Source: Coriobacteriales bacterium (GTDB lineage: Bacteria > Actinomycetota > Coriobacteriia > Coriobacteriales > UBA8131). From it: a stretch of 9,272 nt of DNA. Shown one piece after another: positions 1 to 6,023 of the stretch. A model generated the notes under the pieces. That model searched no databases, was not told the DNA's origin, and was given only the letters and a program-made list of their open reading frames with translations. The translations under genes and the position numbers were made by a program. Positions within the stretch are counted from its first letter, which is position 1. Every line of letters starts with the position of its first letter. The stretch spans positions 1 through 9,272 of the forward strand of contig JAISPK010000144.1 in the NCBI GenBank assembly GCA_031274985.1, given 5' to 3'.

Positions 1-82
1 TGAGCGCCCCCTCCCTGTCATCCTGAGCCGAAGGTGAAGGATCCTTCACCTTCGGCTCAGGATGACAGGGAGGGGGCGCTCA
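1..82. repeat. Perfect 82-bp palindrome (inverted REP-like repeat)
   Basis: Bases 1-41 are the exact reverse complement of bases 42-82, with no spacer and the centre at a GGATCC site (39-44). Each arm contains the core GTCATCCTGAGCCGAAGG (17-34), which resembles intergenic palindromic repeats seen in many bacterial genomes (recalled family knowledge, not searched). As DNA it could form a cruciform; as RNA it would fold into a very stable hairpin. The palindrome starts at the first base of the window, so it may extend further left. A perfect palindrome at a sequence end can also be an assembly or library fold-back artefact. Confidence 0.93.
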
Positions 83-154
83 GGATGACAGGGTATGGGT
101 TCCCGCCTTCGCGGGAACGACAGGGGGTTACGCGGGAACGACAGAGGGGGCGCT
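79..154. repeat. Mosaic of REP-like modules next to the palindrome
   Basis: This stretch is built from pieces used more than once. CTCAGGATGACAGGG occurs at 56-70 and again at 79-93. CGCGGGAACGACAG occurs at 110-123 and 131-144, 21 bp apart. AGGGGGCGCT occurs at 71-80 and 145-154. A hairpin with an 8-bp stem (99-106 with 111-118, loop CTTC) lies inside it. The second module resembles the GTTCCCGC/GCGGGAAC class of intergenic repeats. No coding potential is visible. It reads as non-coding repeat DNA accreted upstream of the ABC operon. Confidence 0.75.
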
Positions 155-196
155 GGAGCTCCCGGAGCCGAATCCGGAAATTGGCTTTCGCCACTC

Positions 197-236
197 TTGA
201 CTAACAAGGTTCCAGGTGTATATTTTGTATAGATAC
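197..236 (+). promoter_or_regulatory. Putative sigma-70-type promoter with imperfect dyad, ABC operon
   Basis: TTGACT (197-202) and TATATT (219-224) are separated by 16 bp, close to the housekeeping consensus. They are the best promoter-like pair upstream of the transporter genes. The stretch from 218 to 236 also shows an imperfect dyad, GTATA...TATAgATAC, overlapping the -10 box. Operators of YtrA-type GntR repressors often sit in such a place, but no regulator gene is present here, so that link is inference. The start of transcription would be near 231. Confidence 0.45.
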
Positions 237-249
237 GCTAAGAACTAGC

Positions 250-342
250 ATGACTTCAATGACACAGCTCATTGCAAAACTACCTCAAGTGGAGCTGTAC
301 CAACTATTCGCATTTACGTTGGAGGACGACCATTATGAGTAA
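250..342 (+). CDS. Possible small ORF (30 aa) overlapping the ATPase start; leader or gene remnant
   Basis: An ATG at 250 (or 259) opens a 30-codon frame reading MTSMTQLIAKLPQ and ending in DDHYE. Its TAA stop (340-342) overlaps the ATPase start codon (335-337) in ATGAGTAA. The next junction in the operon has the same design (ATGAATAG, 1191-1198), which is the main reason to take this frame seriously. No clear ribosome site precedes either ATG. The frame stays open upstream only to a TAA at 202-204. It may be a leader peptide coupled to ATPase translation, the tail of a deleted upstream gene, or chance. I recognise no family. Confidence 0.3.
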   Translation: MTSMTQLIAKLPQVELYQLFAFTLEDDHYE

Positions 343-1198
343 CGCACTAGAGGTAAAAGAACTCAACAAGTCTTACCCCGATTTTAAGCTACAAGACGTT
401 TCGTTCACCCTGCCAACCGGCTATATCATGGGTTTTGTAGGGCAAAACGGCGCAGGCAAAACAACCACGATCCGCTGCATTCTCAATATGGCCACCAGAA
501 AAGGCGGCGAGATCACCATCTTTGGGCTCGATAACATCAAAGACGAGTTGGCTGCAAAGCAGGAGTTGGCCGTAGTGTTTGACGAGATCTTCTTCGTCGA
601 CACCTGGCGGGTCAAGGAGGTTGAGAAAGCCATCCGCGGTTTTTACAGCCAATGGGACAGCGGCATCTACAACAGCTACCTCGAAAAGTTTGACTTGTCG
701 CCCACCAAGAAGGTCAAGGATCTATCGCGCGGCATGAAGATGAAGCTGATGCTGGCGGTGGCAATGTCTCACGGCGCAAAGCTGCTCATTCTTGACGAAC
801 CTACCAGCGGCCTTGACCCTGTTGCCCGTGACGAGCTGCTCGATATTCTCAAAGACTACGTCGCAGGCGGCGAAAAGAGCGTGTTCTTCTCCACGCATAT
901 TACCTCTGACCTCGAGCGGGCTGCCGATTACATCACCTTGATAGATCACGGCAAGATCTTCTATACCGGCACAAAAGACGGCCTGCTTGAACATTTCCTC
1001 ATCATCAAGGGAAGCAAAGAGGAACTGACCGATGAACTCAGGAAAAAGATCATCGGCCTGGCTGCAACCTCCTCCGGGTTTAACGGGATGATCCGCGTTG
1101 GCGACGCAAAAGGATTGCCCGCCAGCTTTTCGCTTGAGCAGCCCGAGATTGACGAGATACTGGTACATATCAGCAAGGGAGGAATCTCCTATGAATAG
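335..1198 (+). CDS. ABC transporter ATP-binding protein (YtrB/EcsA/BcrA-like)
   Basis: This is the cytoplasmic ATPase of a small ABC-2-type transporter (287 aa). Walker A is GQNGAGKTTT (residues 36-45). The signature loop is LSRGM (130-134) in place of LSGGQ. Walker B and the D-loop run LLILDEP...SGLDP (150-162), and the switch histidine is H188 in FSTHIT. The usual Q-loop glutamine is not obvious; VFDE (81-84) occupies that area. The domain ends near residue 225 and is followed by a 60-residue C-terminal extension of unknown role. I chose the ATG at 335 because GGAGG (321-325) precedes it by 9 nt and the protein then begins SNALEVKELNKSY, typical of the family. An in-frame ATG at 272 would add 21 atypical residues. 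Its stop overlaps the permease start by 8 nt, so the two are probably co-translated. The transported substrate cannot be read from the sequence. Confidence 0.95.
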   Translation: MSNALEVKELNKSYPDFKLQDVSFTLPTGYIMGFVGQNGAGKTTTIRCILNMATRKGGEITIFGLDNIKDELAAKQELAVVFDEIFFVDTWRVKEVEKAIRGFYSQWDSGIYNSYLEKFDLSPTKKVKDLSRGMKMKLMLAVAMSHGAKLLILDEPTSGLDPVARDELLDILKDYVAGGEKSVFFSTHITSDLERAADYITLIDHGKIFYTGTKDGLLEHFLIIKGSKEELTDELRKKIIGLAATSSGFNGMIRVGDAKGLPASFSLEQPEIDEILVHISKGGISYE

Positions 1199-1850
1199 GA
1201 TACTGAATACCGCTAAGCTCGATTTTTACGCAGGGCTGTCGATGATCCGGCTGGTTGCCCTGCTGATGCTCCTTGCCATTGTGATTGGCATAGTGACCAA
1301 CGGACCTGCCTATGCCATGATGCTCACCATGGTGTTTGGGGTGACTTCCTGCGGCTCGGTGTTCTCGACGTACGAAAAAAGTCGCGGCGACCGGCTCTTT
1401 GGCGTTTTGCCGCTCAAAAAATCCGAGGCAATCGCGGGTCGATACCTTTACGCATTAATCACCGGTGCCGCATACATCATCGCTGCCGGCATCATCGGCT
1501 TTGTCATGTCGCAGTTTTTGGAGGATGGCTTTGACAGTCTCACCTACTGGGCAACGGTTGGCATCGGGTTTGCCTACTTTGGCTTTGCTACCGGTGTGGC
1601 CTTTCCGATCTACTACAAGTTCTCCTTTGCAAAGGCGTACGTGTTTACGATGATTCCCATGTACCTCATCGCTGTTGCATACCTGGTGATCACCAAGAGA
1701 ACCGATTTTGTGAGTAATCTCACCCAGATCGTCGATTTCTTTACCGAGCACGTGTACCTGGCACCGATCTTTGGCATTTTGGCCGGGCTCATCTTGCTGC
1801 TGGTTTCTGCTCTCGTCGCAAACCTGATCTACAAGAGCAAAGAGATCTGA
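1191..1850 (+). CDS. ABC-2-type transporter permease
   Basis: This 219-aa integral membrane protein is the partner of the preceding ATPase. Six hydrophobic segments are visible, at about residues 20-36, 41-58, 85-106, 119-141, 149-167 and 188-213. The cytoplasmic loop after the second, with EKSRGDRLFGVLPLKKSEA and then GRYL (about 62-86), is typical of the ABC2_membrane_5 family of small permeases that dimerise with one ATPase type. The start at 1191 has AAGGGAGGA (1175-1183) just upstream and overlaps the ATPase stop as ATGAATAG. Longer in-frame starts lie inside the ATPase gene and lack a ribosome site. The protein is about half the length of fused exporters, as expected for this class. The substrate is unknown; relatives export peptides, lipids or drugs, or act in envelope stress. 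Confidence 0.92.
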   Translation: MNRILNTAKLDFYAGLSMIRLVALLMLLAIVIGIVTNGPAYAMMLTMVFGVTSCGSVFSTYEKSRGDRLFGVLPLKKSEAIAGRYLYALITGAAYIIAAGIIGFVMSQFLEDGFDSLTYWATVGIGFAYFGFATGVAFPIYYKFSFAKAYVFTMIPMYLIAVAYLVITKRTDFVSNLTQIVDFFTEHVYLAPIFGILAGLILLLVSALVANLIYKSKEI

Positions 1851-1859
1851 TACGGGCGA

Positions 1860-1921
1860 ATCCTGCAACACTCGGCTTTGTCGAATGTTGCAGGATCCCT
1901 TCGCTGTGCCTGATGACAGGC
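1860..1921. repeat. Diverged REP-like repeat with long hairpin between convergent genes
   Basis: Bases 1860-1874 and 1882-1896 form a 15-bp stem with one mismatch and a 7-nt loop. Read on the minus strand, 1921-1893 runs CCTGTCATCAGGCACAGCG then AAGGGATCC, a degraded version of the motif in the 1-82 palindrome (CCTGTCATCCTGAGCCG...AAGGATCC). The repeat therefore flanks the ABC operon on both sides, in opposite states of preservation. It fills most of the 92-bp space between the permease and gapA. Confidence 0.7.
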
Positions 1922-1932
1922 TTTAGTTTTTT
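1908..1932 (+). terminator. Short Rho-independent terminator for the ABC operon
   Basis: A 5-bp GC-rich stem (GCCTG 1908-1912, CAGGC 1917-1921, loop ATGA) is followed directly by TTTAGTTTTTT on the plus strand. It lies 58 nt after the permease stop. The stem is short, but the T-run is good. The minus strand has no T-run after this hairpin, so it is not an obvious terminator for gapA. Confidence 0.5.
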
Positions 1933-1942
1933 GCTCCCCTGT

Positions 1943-2944
1943 TTACTGGAACAGTTTTTGTGATAACTCGCACAATCTTGCGCTGTATCCCAGTTCGTTG
2001 TCATACCAAAAAATGAGTTTGCAGATATTGCTCTGCTTACCGAGCACCATGGTCATCTGAGAATCAAAGACGCAGGAGTGCGCATTGCCTATTACATCAC
2101 TGGACACAATAGGTGCCTCGGTGTACTCAACAATACCTTTCATGCTTGTCTCAGCCTGACGGGCGATTACCCGGTTGATCTCTTCTTTTGTTGTTTCTTT
2201 GCCTAGTTCAAGAGTGAGGTCAACCATTGAACCATCCAGTACAGGAACCCTGGTTGCGAATCCGTCGATCTTGCCCTGGAGCTTTGGCATTACCAGCCCG
2301 ATTGCTTTGGCAGCGCCGGTGCTGGTTGGTATGATATTCATGCTTGCCCGTGCTCTCCGCAGGTCTTTATGGGGCCCGTCGCAAAGATTTTGGTCTCCCG
2401 TCACCGCATGTATGGTGTTCATCATGCCGAGCTTTATGCCAAAGGCGTCATCCATGATCTTGCAGATTGGCGCAAGAGCATTCGTGGTGCAAGAAGCGTT
2501 TGAGATAACATGGTGCTTCTCTTTGTCGTACTCTTTATCGTTGACGCCGATCACAATGGTGATATCTTCATTTTTTGCAGGTGCAGAGATAATGACTTTT
2601 TTCACTGAAGAATTCTCCAGGTGCCCCTTTGCTTTTTCTGCATCGGTAAAGAACCCCGTTGCCTCGATGACCACATCAACCTTTGCTGCATCCCAGGGGA
2701 TGTCTTTTGGGTCTCGCTCGTGCGACACCATTATGGTGGACCCGTCTACTATTATGCTGTCGTCAGTAGCGGTAACCTCATCATAGAGGATTCCATGAAC
2801 TGAATCATACTTAAGCAAATGCGCAATAACCTCATTACCAACCAGATCATTGATTGCCACTACTTGAATATTGGGGTCAGTTTTTGCAATTCTGCAAACG
2901 AGCTTTCCAATTCTTCCTGCACCGTTAATCCCTACTCTAACCAT
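1943..2944 (-). CDS. gapA: NAD-dependent glyceraldehyde-3-phosphate dehydrogenase (glycolytic, type I)
   Basis: This cytoplasmic enzyme of glycolysis oxidises glyceraldehyde 3-phosphate with NAD+ and phosphate to 1,3-bisphosphoglycerate (333 aa, the usual length). The N-terminal Rossmann motif is INGAGRIGKL (residues 6-15). D33 in INDL favours NAD+ over NADP+. The active-site nucleophile is C152 in SNASCTTNALAP, with H179 in NTIHAVTGDQ as its partner. PHKDLRRARA (191-200) and YDNELGYS (314-321) are further family signatures. The ATG at 2944 is preceded by GGAAGGGAA (2960-2952). A longer in-frame ATG at 3040 lies upstream of the predicted transcription start and adds 32 atypical residues, so I rejected it. 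The gene appears to be transcribed alone, without pgk or tpiA beside it. It is convergent with the ABC operon. Confidence 0.98.
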   Translation of the reverse strand: MVRVGINGAGRIGKLVCRIAKTDPNIQVVAINDLVGNEVIAHLLKYDSVHGILYDEVTATDDSIIVDGSTIMVSHERDPKDIPWDAAKVDVVIEATGFFTDAEKAKGHLENSSVKKVIISAPAKNEDITIVIGVNDKEYDKEKHHVISNASCTTNALAPICKIMDDAFGIKLGMMNTIHAVTGDQNLCDGPHKDLRRARASMNIIPTSTGAAKAIGLVMPKLQGKIDGFATRVPVLDGSMVDLTLELGKETTKEEINRVIARQAETSMKGIVEYTEAPIVSSDVIGNAHSCVFDSQMTMVLGKQSNICKLIFWYDNELGYSARLCELSQKLFQ

Positions 2945-3041
2945 GCTTGCGTTCCCTTCCGTTGTTACTGGCCATTTTTGGCGCACAGTACTTTTGTGAA
3001 TAAGCTTCCTTGTATTAGATTTTTTTATTGCTGTAATCACT

Positions 3042-3070
3042 ATTATAGACGTTTGTTACGGCTCATGAGA
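3042..3070 (-). promoter_or_regulatory. Putative gapA promoter
   Basis: On the minus strand a perfect TATAAT lies at 3047-3042. A weaker -35-like TTCTCA lies 18 bp upstream of it (3071-3066). Transcription would start near 3035, giving a leader of about 90 nt before the gapA ATG at 2944. I saw no riboswitch-like structure in that leader. The -35 half is poor, so an activator may help, or the exact position may differ. Confidence 0.5.
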
Positions 3071-3128
3071 AAAACTGAGGGAACTATTCTGTGAGTAGCA
3101 GGTAAGGCTTCTTGAAGCACAAACATGC

Positions 3129-3160
3129 CAGGGGCCGTCCTTTTGAGAGGGCGGCCCCTG
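3129..3160 (-). terminator. Strong hairpin after the redox operon, likely terminator
   Basis: Bases 3129-3140 (CAGGGGCCGTCC) pair with 3149-3160 (GGGCGGCCCCTG) in a 12-bp GC-rich stem with one G-T wobble and an 8-nt loop. It lies 31 nt beyond the stop of the reductase gene and upstream of the gapA promoter, where the leftward redox operon should end. The minus-strand sequence after the stem (GCATGTTTGTG) is only moderately T-rich, so termination may be partial. The rest of the 247-bp gap (2945-3191) holds the gapA promoter and leader and no other gene that I can see. Confidence 0.6.
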
Positions 3161-3191
3161 TTTCGATTCCCCCGGCACAAAACCGGGCCGG

Positions 3192-4391
3192 TTATTTACT
3201 CGGCACCTCGAGTTCCACGTCGCTCAGAGGAAAGGTGCTACAGGGGTGTATATAGCCATATCTGCTGTCGGCAAGTCTTCTGCCGTCAGCTGACGCAGGC
3301 ATATACACGTCTCCGCTGATGAGATAGGAGTGGCAAAAACCGCACTCACCGCTGCGACACTGGGTGGGCACCGGCACCTTTGCGCGCTCCATGGCCACCA
3401 TCAAAGTCTCTGAGGCCGCGCAGCGCGTCTCCACCTTTTCGTCCCGGATGTTGACCACCAGCTTGTACTCATAGCCCAGAGCATCCGCTGGATAATCAGC
3501 ATTCTTCTCAGGGTTCTTTACCTCGCCAAAGAGCTCATGGCGGATGAATTTGTGCGGAAGATCGAGCTTTTCAATCTCTGCATCCAGGAAGTTATACATA
3601 GCCTGAGGCCCACAGATAAAGAGCGAGTAGTCCTCGGCGGGCGCATACTTCTTGATGAGTTCGGCGGTTATGAAGCCCTGTTCATAGCCCTCGGCCTCTT
3701 CGTCGCTCAGGATGTGCACCACCTTGATCTTTGCGCAGGCAGCTTCGAGCGCGTCGAACTCATCCTTAAAGAGGATCCCCGCGCTGGTACGGCTGCCGTA
3801 CAGAAGCGTCAGGCAGAAGTCCTCAGTACCGCTCACCACCGCGCGTGCCAGAGACAGGAAGGGCGTGATGCCGCTTCCTCCGGCAAGCCCAATTACCTGC
3901 TTGGCATCGCGGATGCCCTCGTAGGTAAAGAGGCCTTCCGGGCCGGAAGCCACTACGGAGTCCCCTTCTTTCCAATTGTCCAGAATGTAGCAGGAAGCAA
4001 AGCCGCCGTCAGAGCGCTTCACGGTTATGGTATAGGCGCCCTTCAGGGCCCCTACCGGCGCAGAGCTGATGGAGTAGGGCTTGGACACCGTTGCTCCGTC
4101 AATAGCGAGCGAGATGCTCAGGTACTGTCCTGCACTGAAATAAGCAAGGCTCTCGGTGCCTTTTGCCACATCAGGCACCAGCACATAGCTCCTGGCATCA
4201 TCAACATGGTCGATAATGCGCTCAATGATGAGGTATTGCACCAGAGGATGCAGAGCGTTCTTGAGCTCCGTAATAGGATCGGTGCTCGCAAGCGGTGTAT
4301 TGGGAGCAGCTTCGATCTTATCCATACGGGTGGGAGTGATCATCAACAGACCCATGGGATTCAGGGATTCGAGGTTGGCCATGTCGCTCAT
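3192..4391 (-). CDS. FAD/NAD(P)-binding [2Fe-2S] ferredoxin reductase-like protein
   Basis: This soluble electron-transfer protein (399 aa) has three modules. Residues 50-155 form an FNR-type FAD-binding barrel; the usual RxYS motif reads KPYS (104-107), a conservative K for R. Residues 162-290 form the NAD(P)-binding domain, with GLAGGSGITP (168-177) and FICGPQAMY (258-266). Residues 308-399 form a plant-type ferredoxin domain with cluster ligands C345, C350, C353 and C384 (C-x4-C-x2-C, then C). The order matches the reductase components of phenylacetyl-CoA epoxidase and HCP reductase. A 45-50 residue N-terminal extension is extra. The start ATG overlaps the stop of the upstream flavoprotein gene in ATGA (4388-4391) and has GGAG upstream. 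The two proteins are therefore probably made together, this one feeding electrons from NAD(P)H to its partner. The physiological acceptor is inferred only from gene order. Confidence 0.93.
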   Translation of the reverse strand: MSDMANLESLNPMGLLMITPTRMDKIEAAPNTPLASTDPITELKNALHPLVQYLIIERIIDHVDDARSYVLVPDVAKGTESLAYFSAGQYLSISLAIDGATVSKPYSISSAPVGALKGAYTITVKRSDGGFASCYILDNWKEGDSVVASGPEGLFTYEGIRDAKQVIGLAGGSGITPFLSLARAVVSGTEDFCLTLLYGSRTSAGILFKDEFDALEAACAKIKVVHILSDEEAEGYEQGFITAELIKKYAPAEDYSLFICGPQAMYNFLDAEIEKLDLPHKFIRHELFGEVKNPEKNADYPADALGYEYKLVVNIRDEKVETRCAASETLMVAMERAKVPVPTQCRSGECGFCHSYLISGDVYMPASADGRRLADSRYGYIHPCSTFPLSDVELEVPSK

Positions 4392-5920
4392 AATTGCTCT
4401 CCTCTCATCGCTGCGAGAGCAGCCACTGCCTGGGAACCTGCCCGGCTGCCTGACTTATAGGTAGAACTGTAGCCGTGGATCATAAACGAATGGCCGCCGC
4501 AGAAGATCAAACCTTTGATGGTCTCCTCCGGCACCCTGTTCATAGTACGGGCAAGCATGGTGTCCCACATCTGATTCTGGTAACCATAGATCGTGCCCTT
4601 AGGCGTGCCAAGATAGCGGGCAAAGGTCACCGGCGTTGCAACGGAGATTTCTTCGATGCAGTCAGATATCTTGATTCCGAGCGTCTCCTCATATATCTTG
4701 ATGGTCTTCTTTGCAATGTCGTTCTTGACCTTTTTGTAGTCTTCAGGCTTGATGTCACACCAGGAATCGCCGTTGTAGAGCTGGGTCACCCAGAGCATAC
4801 TGGTTCCCTCGGGGCTGCACCCGGGATTACCGTTGTTGAGACAGTTCATCACCATGAAGTTATTGTCTTCCAGAGAGCCCATTTGCTCAAACTGCTTATT
4901 TGAGTCATCGCTATCGCTGATAAAGACGCTGTAATCGGTGATGCCCAACTCTTCCGGCGATTTATTCAATCCGATATACACGCAAAAGGCAGAGCAACCG
5001 ATGGTGCGGGCATTCGCTCGCTTGAGTTCAGCCTCCGGGACCGCCGCACTGTCGGCCATAACGCCAAAGATCTTGTGCGGTATGACGTTTGAGATGATCT
5101 GGTCGGCATAGACCTCGCCAAACTCCGTGGCTACACCCTTTGCCACACCGTCCTCGATGAGTATCCTGGTAACGGGGCAGTTGTACCAGATGTCTCCCCC
5201 GCCGTCTCGAATTACTTTTTCAATGGCCAGAGACATCTCATGGGAGCGATCCTTAGGAATGTAGGCATGGTACCTGAGGTAGCGGTCCAACATGATGGCG
5301 TAGATAAAGAAGTCGCACATCTCAGTAGGTGAGCCCAGATAGGACCAGTAGTTGGTAAGTACCTGCTGGGCAAGTTTTGGCATTTCAATGAGGTCGAGCA
5401 CTTCCTGGAGCGTTGCGTTGGCGAGCTTCATGAAGTGAGCATGCTCGCCCATGAGCACACCCAGATCGGGATTACCCTTCATGAGCGTGAGATAATCCAG
5501 CGCCCTGATGCAATCGTCGGTAAGCTCAAAATACTTAAGCATGCTCTCTTTGCTGCCCGGGACGGTCTCCTCCATTTTGGCGATGTAGTTATCGCGTCCT
5601 GCCGGCATGGTCACATCCAAACCATTGCTGGTGTCGATGATGCGATAGGCATCTTTTATCGCCACCAACTCCAGGTTTACCCCCAGGCTGTCGAACAACT
5701 CTCTCAGATCGCCTGGGTCTTCCGAGGAGCCATATCCTGCCATTTCGTGCAGCGAAGGCTCAAATTCAAAGCGCCCTCTCCTAAAACTGGTGGCACTGCC
5801 TCCGGGAAGATTATGCTTTTCGATGAGGAGTGTTTTGAGTCCTGCCTTTGCCGTGGTAGCTGCAGCAACCAATCCGCCGTTGCCGGCCCCCACCACAATG
5901 ACATCATACTTTTCTGGCAT
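4388..5920 (-). CDS. CrtI/RetSat-like FAD-dependent oxidoreductase (phytoene desaturase superfamily)
   Basis: This is a 510-aa flavoprotein of the phytoene desaturase/carotenoid isomerase/retinol saturase superfamily. The N-terminal dinucleotide fold runs VIVVGAGNGG (7-16), with the ribose-binding E34 (LLIEK) and the PGGSA segment (39-43) typical of CrtI-like enzymes. The C-terminal FAD-contact region is GLIFCGGHSFMIHGYSS (470-486) followed by SGSRAGSQA. It differs from the usual carotenoid-desaturase ending, so I do not call it crtI. No phytoene synthase or other carotenoid gene is nearby. The ATG at 5920 has a strong AAAGGAGA (5934-5927) 6 nt upstream. It is the first gene of a two-gene operon with an NAD(P)H:[2Fe-2S] reductase, which suggests it reduces a C=C bond rather than desaturates. 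Substrates could be isoprenoid, polyene, steroid-like or dietary lipids; none can be chosen from sequence. Cytoplasmic or membrane-associated; no signal peptide. Confidence 0.88.
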   Translation of the reverse strand: MPEKYDVIVVGAGNGGLVAAATTAKAGLKTLLIEKHNLPGGSATSFRRGRFEFEPSLHEMAGYGSSEDPGDLRELFDSLGVNLELVAIKDAYRIIDTSNGLDVTMPAGRDNYIAKMEETVPGSKESMLKYFELTDDCIRALDYLTLMKGNPDLGVLMGEHAHFMKLANATLQEVLDLIEMPKLAQQVLTNYWSYLGSPTEMCDFFIYAIMLDRYLRYHAYIPKDRSHEMSLAIEKVIRDGGGDIWYNCPVTRILIEDGVAKGVATEFGEVYADQIISNVIPHKIFGVMADSAAVPEAELKRANARTIGCSAFCVYIGLNKSPEELGITDYSVFISDSDDSNKQFEQMGSLEDNNFMVMNCLNNGNPGCSPEGTSMLWVTQLYNGDSWCDIKPEDYKKVKNDIAKKTIKIYEETLGIKISDCIEEISVATPVTFARYLGTPKGTIYGYQNQMWDTMLARTMNRVPEETIKGLIFCGGHSFMIHGYSSTYKSGSRAGSQAVAALAAMRGEQL

Positions 5921-5979
5921 ATCCGTTCTCCTTTCTGCCGTACTTTGGAGTTGAAAAGACCTCTGGCCATACCAATTAG

Positions 5980-6006
5980 TGATAAGGTGATAGTATCACC
6001 TTTCTA
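5980..6006 (-). promoter_or_regulatory. Perfect 19-bp palindrome, probable operator of the redox operon
   Basis: AAGGTGATAGTATCACCTT (5984-6002) is a perfect dyad with 9-bp arms around one central base. A third half-site, GTGATA, adjoins it (5980-5985), in tandem with the left arm. The element ends 63 bp upstream of the flavoprotein ATG on the minus strand. Its size and symmetry suit a dimeric repressor or activator (TetR, GntR or similar). No regulator gene lies in the window. The nearest promoter-like boxes, TTTAAC (6027-6022) and TAGAAA (6006-6001), are weak and only 15 bp apart, so the promoter itself is uncertain. Confidence 0.55.
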
Positions 6007-6023
6007 CCACTCCCGTATAGGGT

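Noticed and set aside
1..154. CRISPR array at the start of the window
   Set aside because: Repeated pieces are irregular in length and spacing, self-complementary, and not separated by unique spacers; REP-like DNA is the better reading.
272..334. Longer N-terminus for the ATPase beginning at ATG 272
   Set aside because: It has no ribosome site. The extra 21 residues do not fit the family, and the ATG at 335 has GGAGG at proper spacing.
722..1168. Minus-strand open frame opposite the ATPase
   Set aside because: It is antisense to a fully supported gene, shows no domain or ribosome site, and is explained by codon bias of the real frame.
1098..1190. Longer N-terminus for the permease beginning at ATG 1098
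   Set aside because: It would lie inside the ATPase gene in another frame without a ribosome site; ATG 1191 has a strong one and the usual overlap.
2175..2786. Plus-strand open frame opposite gapA
   Set aside because: gapA is certain by its catalytic motifs; the opposite frame has no recognisable features.
2945..3040. Upstream extension of gapA to ATG 3040
   Set aside because: It starts upstream of the likely transcription start set by TATAAT at 3047-3042 and adds residues absent from the enzyme family.
3537..4460. Plus-strand open frame of about 300 codons opposite the reductase
   Set aside because: It is antisense to the reductase, has an unnatural composition with no motif, and runs across the border of two real genes.
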